From Bifidobacterium tissieri (GTDB lineage: Bacteria; Actinomycetota; Actinomycetes; Actinomycetales; Bifidobacteriaceae): a stretch of 37,006 nt of DNA. Numbering within the stretch: position 1 is the first letter of the stretch; each line of letters starts with the position of its first letter. Of this stretch, positions 7,135-15,682 are shown piece by piece. The position numbers and the translations under genes were made by a program. The stretch spans positions 1 to 37,006 of the forward strand of contig NZ_MWWV01000024.1 of the NCBI RefSeq assembly GCF_002259645.1. Reading direction: 5' to 3'. The notes under the pieces were generated by a model. It was not told the DNA's origin and searched no databases. It worked only from the letters and a program-made list of their open reading frames with translations.

Positions 7135-7641
7135 CTACCACGTGGCGATTGGCGCGGTGACGGCATCCAGCACGTCGATGAGATCCCTTGGGGCCACGCC
7201 GATGCTCAGTCCTCGCTTGCCTCCGGAGACGAGCATCTCATCGAAGGCAAGCGCCCCCTCATCGATCACCGTACGGTGATGGGTCTTCTGCCCGAGCGGG
7301 GAGATGCCGCCCACCACATAGCCGGTCTGACGCATGGCCTTCTTCGGGTCGGCCATCTGCGCCTTCTTCGCGCCCACGGCCGTGGCCAGCGCCTTCATAT
7401 CCAGGTGTCCGCTCACCGGCACCACAGCGGTCACCAACTCGTCGCCGGTGTCAGCCAGCAGCGTCTTGTATACCTGATGCTGGTCGTAGCCGAGCTTGGT
7501 GGCGGCCTCCACGCCGTAGCCATCGTCCATGTGGTCGTTGGAATGCTCGTATTCATGCAAGGTGAACTCCACGCCCGCGTTCTCCAGTTGCAGTGTGGCG
7601 GGTGTGGACCCCTTGCCCTTGTTCTTCGCTTTCTTAGACAT
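7135..7641 (-). CDS. ybaK: YbaK/EbsC-type Cys-tRNA(Pro) deacylase
   Basis: About 168 residues from ATG 7641. The family hydrolyses mischarged Cys-tRNA(Pro) in trans. The typical landmarks are seen: STPATLQLENAGVEF at the start, YKTLLADTGDELVTAVVPVSGHLDMKAL, a lysine-rich segment (GAKKAQMADPKKA) and the closing GGISPLGQK and SGGKRGLSIGVAP. The longer frame to ATG 7683 adds 14 residues without family resemblance and has no better ribosome-binding site. The N-terminal KKAKNKGKG is a basic tail. Confidence 0.88.
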   Translation of the reverse strand: MSKKAKNKGKGSTPATLQLENAGVEFTLHEYEHSNDHMDDGYGVEAATKLGYDQHQVYKTLLADTGDELVTAVVPVSGHLDMKALATAVGAKKAQMADPKKAMRQTGYVVGGISPLGQKTHHRTVIDEGALAFDEMLVSGGKRGLSIGVAPRDLIDVLDAVTAPIATW

Positions 7642-7869
7642 GCCTTCAGTAATACCCTCAGCGGTCAACCGGGCAACCGGCATCGTTCCGGACTGTCCGA
7701 GCGATCGTTTGTGATCCGGGATGCCGAATCATGCGGCCAGTGTGTGCATTCGTCAAATCAATCCTGAGGATGATGACCATGATTCGGTGTCGGGTCTATC
7801 GTTTCTGCGTTGGAAAACCGTATTGACGATACGTGACATGGCGAGACGAAACGAGTGAGGTGATCCGGA

Positions 7870-9336
7870 GTGCGTTCGAAGTGGGTTCGCGATCTGCTGC
7901 GTATTCATATCGACTCGGGATGGCTGCCGATGGGCTTGTTCGCAGTGGTCTGCATCGGCGTGATCATCCTGTTCGTCATGTCGCTCCGGACGGCGAACGA
8001 CGCCTGTGAACCATCCGATTCGAATGAGAGGACCCATGGTCCGATCGCGGGCATCGTCGCGCGTATCCGCTCGTATCGCGCATCGTGGATGCCGGCTGGT
8101 GCGGTCATAGGGTTCGTGGTGGGATTCGGCATCACGTTCCTGCTCGACCGGCTTCTGGTGTTCGGCGTGGAACTGGGAATCGCGGTTGATCTTGTTGTGG
8201 GTGCCGGATGCGCGGTCATCGGCGCGCTTGCCGCCGCCATCATGGTGTTCCGCGCCCGCCGACGGTTGCTGGCGATCGTGCTGGTGCCGTTCGCTGTGCT
8301 GTCCTGCGCCGTGAACGTCAACGGCGTGTATGGCGAATATCCCACATTGGGTAGTGTGCTCGGCGTGTCCACGTTCCGCACGTTCGACCCCTCCCTGATC
8401 CATCCGGCGACCACCACTGTCGAAGAATGGAACAATGCCGTTGAACGAGGGCATGACCCTGTGGTGTCCGAGCACGGTCTGGTGGCGTCGGTCGCCATCC
8501 CGGCGACGCAGTCCGGATTCCGGGCCCGTGACGCCGTCATCTATCTGCCGCCGGCCGCTCTGGTGGATGATCCGCCGAAACTGCCGGTGTTCATCATGAT
8601 GTCCGGTCAGCCGGGCAGTCCCGACCGCACGTTCCTCGCCGGTCAGCTACGGCGCATCTTCGACGACTACGCCGCCTCGCACCACGGGCTGGCGCCGATC
8701 GTCATATCGCCGGACCAGCTGGGCAATGCCTTCCACAACACACTCTGCGTCGACTCGGGAAAGTACGGCAACGCGGAAACCTATCTCACCCGTGACGTCA
8801 CGAACTGGATTCGCGACACGCTGCCGGTGGAGCGCGACGCCGCCCATTGGGCCATCGGCGGCTTCTCGCAGGGCGGCACCTGCACGATCCAACTCGGACC
8901 GTCGCATCCCGACCTGTACGGACATATGTTCACCGTGGGTGCCGAGCTCGGTCCCCACAATGGCAGCGAGCGTTCGATGATCCAAACGTTCTTCAACGAC
9001 GACGAGAACGCCTATCGCCGGCATGTGCCGATCGACATCATGCGTGCACGGAAACATTCCGATCAGACGCTGATCATGGCGGCTGGCGCTCTGGACGACG
9101 AATCCATATCGAACATCACGCAGGTCGCGGGCGTGGCCAAGGATATCGGCATGGATACGACCACCTTCGTGGTGGAAGGGACCGGACACGACTGGCATAC
9201 CGTGCAGTCCGCGTTGCGTGCCAGTGTCGACAGGCTCGGCATGCAGCTCGGGCTTGGCGGTCAGGCCCGGCCACTGGAGGATTTCAACAATATACGACCG
9301 CTTGACGTGGCAACGATCCCGGACAAAGGGGAGTGA
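7870..9336 (+). CDS. Membrane-anchored alpha/beta-hydrolase esterase
   Basis: 488 residues from GTG 7870, with GAGGTG seven bases upstream. About four hydrophobic segments (roughly residues 20-40, 75-95, 105-127 and 132-150) precede an extracytoplasmic esterase domain from about residue 200. The nucleophile elbow is GGFSQGG with Ser333; GTGHDWHTV near residue 440 supplies the catalytic histidine. The fold resembles the esterase D / mycolyltransferase-like group. It is translationally coupled (TGATG) to a DUF2156 aminoacyl-lipid synthase. In enterococci and corynebacteria, esterases encoded beside such synthases act on aminoacylated lipids, so a hydrolase of aminoacyl-phosphatidylglycerol or a related lipid is a reasonable guess. 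Cutinase-like or feruloyl esterase activity remains possible. Confidence 0.75.
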   Translation: MRSKWVRDLLRIHIDSGWLPMGLFAVVCIGVIILFVMSLRTANDACEPSDSNERTHGPIAGIVARIRSYRASWMPAGAVIGFVVGFGITFLLDRLLVFGVELGIAVDLVVGAGCAVIGALAAAIMVFRARRRLLAIVLVPFAVLSCAVNVNGVYGEYPTLGSVLGVSTFRTFDPSLIHPATTTVEEWNNAVERGHDPVVSEHGLVASVAIPATQSGFRARDAVIYLPPAALVDDPPKLPVFIMMSGQPGSPDRTFLAGQLRRIFDDYAASHHGLAPIVISPDQLGNAFHNTLCVDSGKYGNAETYLTRDVTNWIRDTLPVERDAAHWAIGGFSQGGTCTIQLGPSHPDLYGHMFTVGAELGPHNGSERSMIQTFFNDDENAYRRHVPIDIMRARKHSDQTLIMAAGALDDESISNITQVAGVAKDIGMDTTTFVVEGTGHDWHTVQSALRASVDRLGMQLGLGGQARPLEDFNNIRPLDVATIPDKGE

Positions 9337-11957
9337 TGACCGACACGATGACGACAGCCAACAATGAGGCGCAACATACGGAACCGTCGCCTCAGGAAGC
9401 ATCCAAACCGATGAAGACGGAGAAATTGAAACCGGCGAAGCCGACACGGCGATCGTATTCGTTCAGGCCGCTGCTCACCGACGTGACGCAGTGGATTCGT
9501 TCCAATCCGCTTGCCGTGGGGTTCGCGCTTGCCGTGGTGGTGATCAATCTCGGACTTGCCATCTGGACGGCGGTCACCGGAAGCGCGTTCCCGCCGCAGT
9601 CGGCGCGCATCAGCTACGACAAGCTCGGGCACGGCATGCTTTACGTGGTGCCGTTCGCTCTGCTGATCGTCATGCATCCGTTGCGGCTGCTGCTCGATAT
9701 CCCCGTGCTGCTGATAGCCGGATCGGTTGCGGAGTCCCGATTCGGTGCCGTCAAGACGGTGTGGATCGCGTTGATCTGTTCCGTCGGCGGCATCGCCGCG
9801 GGCATGGGCGTGTCCGTGATGGTGAACGGACACAGCATGGTGTGGCGGACCATGGCGCAGACGGGCACCGTGCTCGGACCGCTTGCGGTGGTTGTCGGTC
9901 CCCTGATGGCGGCGAGCGCGTTCACCTCACTGCTCTGGCGGCATCGCATCCGCGTGATCGGCTACGCGATTGTGGCCACGCTTGTGCTGTACCGAGGCGA
10001 GCCCGGCGACTATTGCATTCTCGCGGCCGCGCTGTTCGGGCATCTGCTTGGCTATCTCATGGCGCAGCGTGACGATGAGCGTATCCAGTGGAACCACGGT
10101 ACGGTGCTGGAGACCAGACGCATGCTGGGCATTGTCTCGGCCGTGTTCGCGCTTGGTCCGCTGGTCGCCATGTCCTCGCCGATCCATCACGGACCACTGT
10201 CCACGCTCGGACTGCTGCTCGGCCCGAATTCATTGGACAACACCCGTCTGGAGCAGTGCCTCAACGGCGTGGGTTCCATGGACTGCTTCATGCAGTATCG
10301 ACTGCAGCGACTTTCCATGCCGGGCGGCATCCTCGTGTCACTGCTGCCGTGTGCATTCATGCTGGTCGTGTCGTGGGGTCTGTTCAAGGGGCGCCGACTG
10401 GCGGCGTGGACGAGCATCATCGCCAACATCGGCACTGCGGAACTCGCTCTGATCTACTACTTCGTGTTTCCGCTCGCCCAATCGCCCGATGGCATGCGCG
10501 CGCTGATCGTGCACGGTGCGTGGCGGTCCGCGCTGTTCACCGCGGCGCTGCCCATCATCTTCGCGCTCGTTGTTGCCATGTCCATGCGATGCTTCCGACT
10601 GCCGACCGACCTGCGTCGTCTGGCGGCGGGACTGGCGGCGTCCGCGGGCTCGTTCCTGGTGCTGTCGGCGGTCTACCTGTTCGTCGGCATGTCCAGACCG
10701 GGGGAGTTCACCGAGCGCCCGACATTCGTCCTGCTGCTCGAGGATCTGCCCAGACGATTCCTGCCGATCGGCTTCCTCAACGAGATCACGCCCGACTTCC
10801 TGCCCAAGAACGGTACCGCCGCATCGGCGGTCTATCAGGGTATCGGTCCAGTGTTCTGGGCGGTTGCGTTGGCGGCGGCGCTCTGGTGCTTCACCGATGC
10901 CGCACTGGAAGGTCATGAGGCGCAGGCCAAGGCGTCGCAGCTGGTGGAGATCGACGGCGAATCCATGTCGTTCATGGGCACTTGGGACGGCAACCGCTAC
11001 TGGTTCTCGTCCTCAGGAAGATCGGTGATCGCCTATCGTGTGGAGCATGGCATCGCATTGACCGTCACCGGCCCGTTCGGCGACAGCGCCGAATGGGAGC
11101 GGGACTTCAAGGATTTCATCGACTACTGCGCCGAACAATCATGGACGCCGGTGTTCTACAGCGTGCACGCCGGCCAACGTGATCTGCTCGCCTCGCTCGG
11201 CTGGCAGTCGCTGGACATCGGCACCGAGATGGTCGTACTGCCTGCGCAATGGCAGACCCGCGGCAAGAAATGGCAGGATGTGCGCACCGCCATCAACAAG
11301 GCCAAACGCGACGGTGTCACCGACGTACTCACCACATTCGAACAGGCGTCGCTGAGCATGCAGGCGCAGATCATGGACATCTCCGAGCAGTGGGCGGAGG
11401 AGAAATCACTGCCGGAGATGAAATTCACGCTCGGCGGCGTGGAGGAGTTGCTCGACCCGCGCGTGCGGCTGCTGTGCGCCGTGGACGCCGACGGCACCGT
11501 GCAGGCCGTGACCAGCTGGCTGCCGACGTGGCGCGAGGGACGAATCGTCGGCTGGACGCTGGACTTCATGCGCCATCGTCCCGACAGCGCCAACGGCGTC
11601 ATGGAGTTCCTGATCGCCCGTATGGCGGAACGGCTCAAGGAGGAGGGAGCCGAATTCATGAGCCTGTCCGCTGCGCCGCTCGCCGGCATCAGCGTGATGG
11701 AATTCGAGGGGCAGGGCAGCGGAACCGAATTCCTGCAGCATGTGCTCATGGCCGTGGCCGACATCATCGAACCCGTGTATGGATTTCATTCGCTGTTCCG
11801 CTTCAAGAAGAAATTCCAGCCGCAGGAACAGGGCGTGTACATCTGCTATCCCGATTCCGCCAAGCTTGCGCAGATTGCGCTCGCCGTGGTGCAGAGCTAC
11901 CTGCCGGACATGAAACCGGCCGATGTGGTGCGGTTCGTCAAGGCGCTGCGCGATTGA
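9336..11957 (+). CDS. mprF: MprF-like aminoacyl-lipid synthase with rhomboid-like membrane domain
   Basis: 873 residues from ATG 9336 (GTG 9333 possible), with GGGGAG just upstream. The C-terminal part, from about residue 545, is the DUF2156 / lysyl-phosphatidylglycerol synthetase domain: WDGNRYWFSSSGRSVIAYR, KKWQDVRTAINKAKRDG, then LSAAPLAG. It transfers an amino acid from aminoacyl-tRNA to a membrane lipid, changing surface charge and sensitivity to cationic peptides. The N-terminal half has about 12 membrane segments; its first six resemble a rhomboid fold (ESRFGAVKTVWIALICSVGG, HLLGYLMAQ) but lack a GxSG serine motif, so no protease activity is expected. The start overlaps the esterase stop, so the two genes form an operon. 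Confidence 0.82.
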   Translation: MTDTMTTANNEAQHTEPSPQEASKPMKTEKLKPAKPTRRSYSFRPLLTDVTQWIRSNPLAVGFALAVVVINLGLAIWTAVTGSAFPPQSARISYDKLGHGMLYVVPFALLIVMHPLRLLLDIPVLLIAGSVAESRFGAVKTVWIALICSVGGIAAGMGVSVMVNGHSMVWRTMAQTGTVLGPLAVVVGPLMAASAFTSLLWRHRIRVIGYAIVATLVLYRGEPGDYCILAAALFGHLLGYLMAQRDDERIQWNHGTVLETRRMLGIVSAVFALGPLVAMSSPIHHGPLSTLGLLLGPNSLDNTRLEQCLNGVGSMDCFMQYRLQRLSMPGGILVSLLPCAFMLVVSWGLFKGRRLAAWTSIIANIGTAELALIYYFVFPLAQSPDGMRALIVHGAWRSALFTAALPIIFALVVAMSMRCFRLPTDLRRLAAGLAASAGSFLVLSAVYLFVGMSRPGEFTERPTFVLLLEDLPRRFLPIGFLNEITPDFLPKNGTAASAVYQGIGPVFWAVALAAALWCFTDAALEGHEAQAKASQLVEIDGESMSFMGTWDGNRYWFSSSGRSVIAYRVEHGIALTVTGPFGDSAEWERDFKDFIDYCAEQSWTPVFYSVHAGQRDLLASLGWQSLDIGTEMVVLPAQWQTRGKKWQDVRTAINKAKRDGVTDVLTTFEQASLSMQAQIMDISEQWAEEKSLPEMKFTLGGVEELLDPRVRLLCAVDADGTVQAVTSWLPTWREGRIVGWTLDFMRHRPDSANGVMEFLIARMAERLKEEGAEFMSLSAAPLAGISVMEFEGQGSGTEFLQHVLMAVADIIEPVYGFHSLFRFKKKFQPQEQGVYICYPDSAKLAQIALAVVQSYLPDMKPADVVRFVKALRD

Positions 11958-12069
11958 TTCCGTGCCATCCGTGAGGCGTGGCCGGGTCATGTTCTGGACG
12001 CTAGGCGACACTTCGGCGACAAATGAACAAACTTTCACCGAAAACCCCCGAAAAGTACAGATAACCAAG

Positions 12070-12129
12070 TAGTATGGGGAGCGTTGGCAACAGCTGGCAG
12101 AGGTGTGCGAACGCTCACACGGGCGTTCG
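12070..12129 (+). promoter_or_regulatory. gap promoter region with leader hairpin
   Basis: The 211 bp between the lipid synthase and gap contain a possible -10 box TAGTAT (12070-12075); no convincing -35 is visible at 17 bp. The following leader contains CGAACGC (12108-12114) paired with GCGTTCG (12123-12129), a 7-bp stem with an 8-nt loop. The ribosome-binding site AGGAG is 9 bases before the gap start codon, followed by an A/T-rich ATAAATAA. Confidence 0.4.
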
Positions 12130-12168
12130 TCTCATGCGCCCCTCCACTTCCATTCAGGAGATAAATAA

Positions 12169-13227
12169 ATGACAGTTAAGATTGGTATCAACGGCTTCGG
12201 CCGCATCGGTCGTCTCGCTTTCCGCCGCATCTTCGAGCTGCAGGCTCGCGGTGGTCAGGCTGGCGATATTGAAGTCGCCGCCATCAACGATCTGACCACT
12301 CCCGCCACGCTGGCCTACCTGCTGAAGTACGACAGCACCCACGGCACCTTCCGTCACGACGATGGCACGCCGGTCGAGGTCACCTCCACCGACACCTCCA
12401 TCGTGGTGGATGGCAAGGAATACACCGTGTACGCCGAGAAGGATGCTAACAACATCCCGTGGGTCAAGAACGACGGTGTCGAGTACGTGCTCGAGTGCAC
12501 CGGCTTCTACACCTCCGCTGAGAAGTCCCAGGCCCACATCAACGCTGGTGCCAAGAAGGTCCTCATCTCCGCTCCGGCCAAGGACGACACCACCCCGACC
12601 ATCGTCTTCGGTGTGAACCACGAGATCCTCAAGCCGACCGACGTCATCGTGTCCGCCGGTTCCTGCACCACCAACTCCATGGCTGCCATGGTCAAGCTGC
12701 TGAACGACAAGTTCGGCATCAAGGCCGGCTTCATGACCACCATCCACGCCTACACCGGCACCCAGATGATCCTCGACGGCCCGCGCGGCACCAAGACCGG
12801 CCGCAACCTGCGCGCCGCCGGCATCAACACCATCGCCCACTCCACCGGTGCCGCCAAGGCCATCGGCAAGGTTGTGCCCGAGGTCAACGGCAAGCTGCAG
12901 GGCCACGCCCAGCGTATTCAGGTTCCGGATGGATCCGTCACCGAGCTGACCTCCGTGCTGGAGAAGCCGGCCACCGCCGACGAGATCAACGCCGCCTTCA
13001 AGGAGGCCTTCTCCAACACCGAGTACTTCGGCTACAACGATGAGGGCATCGTGTCCTCCGACATCATCGGCGACACCCACGGTGGTGTGTTCGATCCGAC
13101 CCAGACCGACGTCAACACCGTTGACGGCGTGACCCTGGCTCGTACGGTCACCTTCTACGACAACGAGTACGGCTTCACCTCCAACATGATCCGTACCCTG
13201 CTGTACTTCGCTGAGATCTCCGAGTGA
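12169..13227 (+). CDS. gap: Glyceraldehyde-3-phosphate dehydrogenase, NAD-dependent
   Basis: 352 residues, full length. It oxidises glyceraldehyde-3-phosphate to 1,3-bisphosphoglycerate, the payoff entry of the bifid shunt and lower glycolysis. The nucleotide-binding [10 protein letters not shown] (6-15), the catalytic cysteine C166 in SAGSCTTNS and the partner histidine H193 in TIHAYTGTQ are present; the usual SNASCTTN appears here as SAGSCTTN. Codon use is strongly biased to C/G-ending codons, as expected for one of the most expressed genes. It has its own leader and terminator. Confidence 0.97.
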   Translation: MTVKIGINGFGRIGRLAFRRIFELQARGGQAGDIEVAAINDLTTPATLAYLLKYDSTHGTFRHDDGTPVEVTSTDTSIVVDGKEYTVYAEKDANNIPWVKNDGVEYVLECTGFYTSAEKSQAHINAGAKKVLISAPAKDDTTPTIVFGVNHEILKPTDVIVSAGSCTTNSMAAMVKLLNDKFGIKAGFMTTIHAYTGTQMILDGPRGTKTGRNLRAAGINTIAHSTGAAKAIGKVVPEVNGKLQGHAQRIQVPDGSVTELTSVLEKPATADEINAAFKEAFSNTEYFGYNDEGIVSSDIIGDTHGGVFDPTQTDVNTVDGVTLARTVTFYDNEYGFTSNMIRTLLYFAEISE

Positions 13228-13264
13228 GTATAGCGAGACGCTGATCAGTACTGATTAGTCCAAC

Positions 13265-13303
13265 AAGGCCTCACCGCCGGGCAACCGGTGGCGGGGCCTT
13301 TCC
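13265..13303 (+). terminator. Terminator of gap
   Basis: AAGGCCTCACCGCC (13265-13278) pairs with GGTGGCGGGGCCTT (13287-13300), with two G-U pairs and one mismatch, and is followed by TTTCCC. It starts about 38 bases after the gap stop codon. Confidence 0.75.
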
Positions 13304-13408
13304 CATATCGTCTCCCATGTCGTCACGAGCGCTTCACGAACGTGTATGCGTGACGTTCATTGATGAGACGTTGGCTGATGCCGACGTCTGTTTCGGAAGG
13401 ACCCCGTC

Positions 13409-13789
13409 ATGTCCCAGCCACTGTTTCTCTGCCATCCCCGTTGCTCCACCTGTGCCAAGGCCCGTACGTGGATGAATGACCATGGCATCGCCTACGTCGA
13501 ACGAGACATCCGCACCGACAATCCCACGGTCGAGGAACTGACCCGGTGGCATGCGGTCAGTGGTCTGCCTATCCGACGATTCTTCAACACCTCCGGACAG
13601 CTGTACCGGTCCATGGGATTGAAGGACAAACTGCCGTCCATGAGCGATGCCGACGCCATTGCCCTGCTCGCCACCGATGGCATGCTCGTCAAGCGTCCGC
13701 TGCTCATCATCGGAGATGATGTCGATGCTCCCACGGCCGTTCTTGTCGGCTTCCGCCAGCCCGAATGGGAATCCGCTTTGCTAGTGTGA
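13409..13789 (+). CDS. ArsC/Spx-family thioredoxin-fold protein
   Basis: 126 residues with GAAGGA nine bases before ATG. The N-terminus FLCHPRCSTCAKARTW contains a CxxC at C12 and C15, and the Arg-rich LPIRRFFNTSGQLYR and KRPLLI segments fit the ArsC/Spx/YffB fold. Family members are glutathione- or thioredoxin-linked arsenate reductases, or Spx-like RNA polymerase adaptors. The retained CxxC is typical of Spx/MgsR-like and low-G+C arsenate reductase-like proteins. No arsenic genes are nearby, so a true arsenate reductase role is unproven. The stop codon lies inside an 18-bp palindrome. Confidence 0.8.
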   Translation: MSQPLFLCHPRCSTCAKARTWMNDHGIAYVERDIRTDNPTVEELTRWHAVSGLPIRRFFNTSGQLYRSMGLKDKLPSMSDADAIALLATDGMLVKRPLLIIGDDVDAPTAVLVGFRQPEWESALLV

Positions 13790-13799
13790 GCTCACACTA
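13782..13799. promoter_or_regulatory. Perfect palindrome TAGTGTGAGCTCACACTA
   Basis: An 18-bp perfect palindrome overlapping the last codons and stop of the ArsC-like gene. The core TGTGA-GC-TCACA has half-sites like CRP or lac operators but with only two bases between them. It is followed within a few bases by another small inverted repeat, CGGACA-A-TGTCCG (13801-13813). There is no T-run, so it is not a terminator. Confidence 0.6.
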
Positions 13800-13845
13800 C
13801 CGGACAATGTCCGCAAATCGTTGCAAATTCCAACACCCACAATTT

Positions 13846-13863
13846 TTAGTGTGATCACACTAA
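13846..13863. promoter_or_regulatory. Perfect palindrome TTAGTGTGATCACACTAA
   Basis: Second 18-bp perfect palindrome, 64 bp centre to centre from the first and built of the same TAGTGTGA half-site with no spacer. A weak plus-strand promoter (TTGCAA at 13821, TTTAGT at 13845, 18-bp spacer) overlaps it. The flanking genes converge here, so neither needs an upstream operator at this place. Confidence 0.6.
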
Positions 13864-13951
13864 GTGAGCGGTTCGCACGGTATGTGGGATTATGGCCATT
13901 ATGCGAGGTGCGCGGGTATGTGAGAGTCGGGGCGCCGAGAGTTATCGTTGC

Positions 13952-14701
13952 TCACCGGCGTGCGAGCAGGGAGGAGATCTCCAGATCGAGCTCGCCAAGT
14001 GCGTCGGGGCCTTCGGGCCCGCGAGTCGTACGCCATGTGGGGGAGGGGGCTCCGGCGGAGAAGGTGATGTCGAGGATGCCGTCCCGCACGCTGATCGTCG
14101 AGGCGACGTCCATGAGAAACTCGTTGCTGACGCCAAGCGCCCGCGTATTGCGGAGATCCACGTCATCCACCTCGTATTTCAGGCCGCGAATAGTCACCCC
14201 GTGAGCCCGGTCGGAATGAGCGAAGACGGAGACCATGCTGCGGTTCGGCGCATCCCATGCCGCAAAGTCCAGCGTGGCGTCGGCAATCGACGTGGCCACG
14301 AAGCCGTTCCCATGCAGGAAACCGATACCGCCATGGCATGCGACGCGCGCCAGCATCTGCATATTCGCCAACGTGTGATCAAGGCGGCCGCCGAGACCGC
14401 CGTAGATGTGGAATCGTCGGGCCCCTTGCGCCCACCCGATCTTCACAGCGGAGAGCATGTCGGTTTCGTCCTTCTCACTGGGTAGTCGTGTGATATTTTT
14501 CAGCCCGATGTAGGCGGAGAAGTCATCCGAGACCGAGTCGAAGTCGCCGATGATGGCGTCGGTGTCGATGCCGAACGCGCGCGTATGATCGAGTCCTCCG
14601 TCGGCTGCGACGACGTAGGCGTTTTGGGGGATGATCGGCGTGTCGCCATAATAGTCGCCCGCACCGAAGATCACGCAATCCTGAATCGTGTGCCTGGTCA
14701 T
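13952..14701 (-). CDS. thiN: Thiamine pyrophosphokinase (thiamine diphosphokinase)
   Basis: 249 residues from ATG 14701, with GGAG five bases upstream. The enzyme transfers pyrophosphate from ATP to thiamine, giving the TPP cofactor that phosphoketolase and transketolase of the bifid shunt need. Landmarks are VVAADGGLDH, IIGDFDSVSDD (acidic metal site), LPSEKDETDM, GGLGGRLDHTLANM and a C-terminal beta-sandwich ending in LGVSNEF. The gene stands alone downstream of a TetR gene transcribed in the same direction, 143 bp apart. The frame extends to 14950 but without family resemblance. Confidence 0.92.
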   Translation of the reverse strand: MTRHTIQDCVIFGAGDYYGDTPIIPQNAYVVAADGGLDHTRAFGIDTDAIIGDFDSVSDDFSAYIGLKNITRLPSEKDETDMLSAVKIGWAQGARRFHIYGGLGGRLDHTLANMQMLARVACHGGIGFLHGNGFVATSIADATLDFAAWDAPNRSMVSVFAHSDRAHGVTIRGLKYEVDDVDLRNTRALGVSNEFLMDVASTISVRDGILDITFSAGAPSPTWRTTRGPEGPDALGELDLEISSLLARR

Positions 14702-14844
14702 GAATGCTCCAAACTCTGTGTTCTTGTGTGGCTGTGTTCTTGTGGTTATGGTTCTGTGCGACGATGTCGTTGTCGTTTTCATCGCACGGTCATGCTCCCG
14801 ATGATGACGGACGGTCGCGAGTCGTCGAATCAGATCAGGTGGAC

Positions 14845-15432
14845 TCAGATCCGGTTGCGTTGTCGCTGATCGTTCACCGCGGGGAACACCGTGTTGAGAA
14901 TGAACGTGATGAACCGGTCGATGGGCATGCGGTCGGCCATTTTCAACCATGAGGTGACGGCGGCCATAAGACCGGACAGGTAGAACTCCTTGAGCAGTTC
15001 GCGCTCGTCATCGCTCATGTCCGGCGACTGCGTGATGCCAAGGTACCGGTCCACCAGCGGCCAGATGATCGTCTTCATCCGGGTGACGAATGTGGGGTCG
15101 CCCTTGTCTCCGAGCAGTACCGACATGTACCGGGAATGCGATTTGGCCGCCTTGAGGATCACGCCCATGTTCGATTCGATATCGATACGGTCGTCGTCCA
15201 CGAGCATGTCGGCCACCAGTTCGTCGATCATGTCGAGCAGGCTGTCCTCGATCTGCGAGAACATGTCACGTACGTCGCGATAGTACAGATAGAACGTGCC
15301 GCGATTGTATCCGGCCTTCTCCGTGATCTCACGGACCGTGATCTTCTCGATCGGCCGGGTGCGATACATCGACCAGAATGCCTTGCAAAGCATGGCCTTG
15401 GTTCGTTCGGTCACCTGTGGCTGCTTCTTCAT
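14845..15432 (-). CDS. TetR-family transcriptional regulator
   Basis: 195 residues. The N-terminal helix-turn-helix (KITVREITEKAGYNRGTFYLYYRDVRDMF, about residues 30-58, described here in outline) is typical of TetR; the rest is the ligand-binding domain and resembles the TetR_C group found near efflux pumps. AAAGGCGG precedes ATG. The gene is divergent from an ABC ATPase and FtsX-type permease across 250 bp, the standard layout for a local repressor of an exporter. The ligand is unknown. Confidence 0.87.
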   Translation of the reverse strand: MKKQPQVTERTKAMLCKAFWSMYRTRPIEKITVREITEKAGYNRGTFYLYYRDVRDMFSQIEDSLLDMIDELVADMLVDDDRIDIESNMGVILKAAKSHSRYMSVLLGDKGDPTFVTRMKTIIWPLVDRYLGITQSPDMSDDERELLKEFYLSGLMAAVTSWLKMADRMPIDRFITFILNTVFPAVNDQRQRNRI

Positions 15433-15569
15433 GGTGCCGCCTTTCCGTGATGATCACCGTGGGATCGTTCATACCGTCATAGGACTAGGATCTGGACCGC
15501 CGATAATCCGGGAGCGTGTCGCGAATCGCACATCGACGTTGATCGATTCAATCCCAACCGTTTGCCGGA

Positions 15570-15609
15570 CCATCGCTCGACATGGCATACCCGCTGTGTT
15601 GAGCGATGG
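15570..15609. promoter_or_regulatory. Inverted repeat in the TetR-ABC intergenic region
   Basis: CCATCGCTCGACA (15570-15582) and TGTTGAGCGATGG (15597-15609) are inverted copies with one mismatch and a 14-nt centre. It lies upstream of the -10-like box for the ABC operon. It may be an operator for the adjacent TetR protein, though the centre is long for TetR. Confidence 0.5.
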
Positions 15610-15633
15610 CCGTCCGCGTTGCCGATACAGTGA

Positions 15634-15646
15634 TTGTATAACACAA
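15634..15646 (+). promoter_or_regulatory. -10 region with short palindrome before the ABC operon
   Basis: TTGTATAACACAA contains a -10-like TATAAC (15637-15642) inside a TTGT/ACAA inverted repeat. It is about 40 bases before the ATPase start codon. No clear -35 is seen at 17 bp. A regulator bound here would block the promoter directly. Confidence 0.4.
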
Positions 15647-15682
15647 CACGATGTTCAATGGCGGGTCTGTGGAGGTGGCACG

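Noticed and set aside
12154-13080. A 308-codon minus-strand frame
   Set aside because: Exact antisense of gap, produced by its biased codons.
13892-14485. Plus-strand frame after the second orphan palindrome
   Set aside because: Antisense to thiN, unlike any family I know and without a ribosome-binding site. Kept only as a possible antisense RNA.
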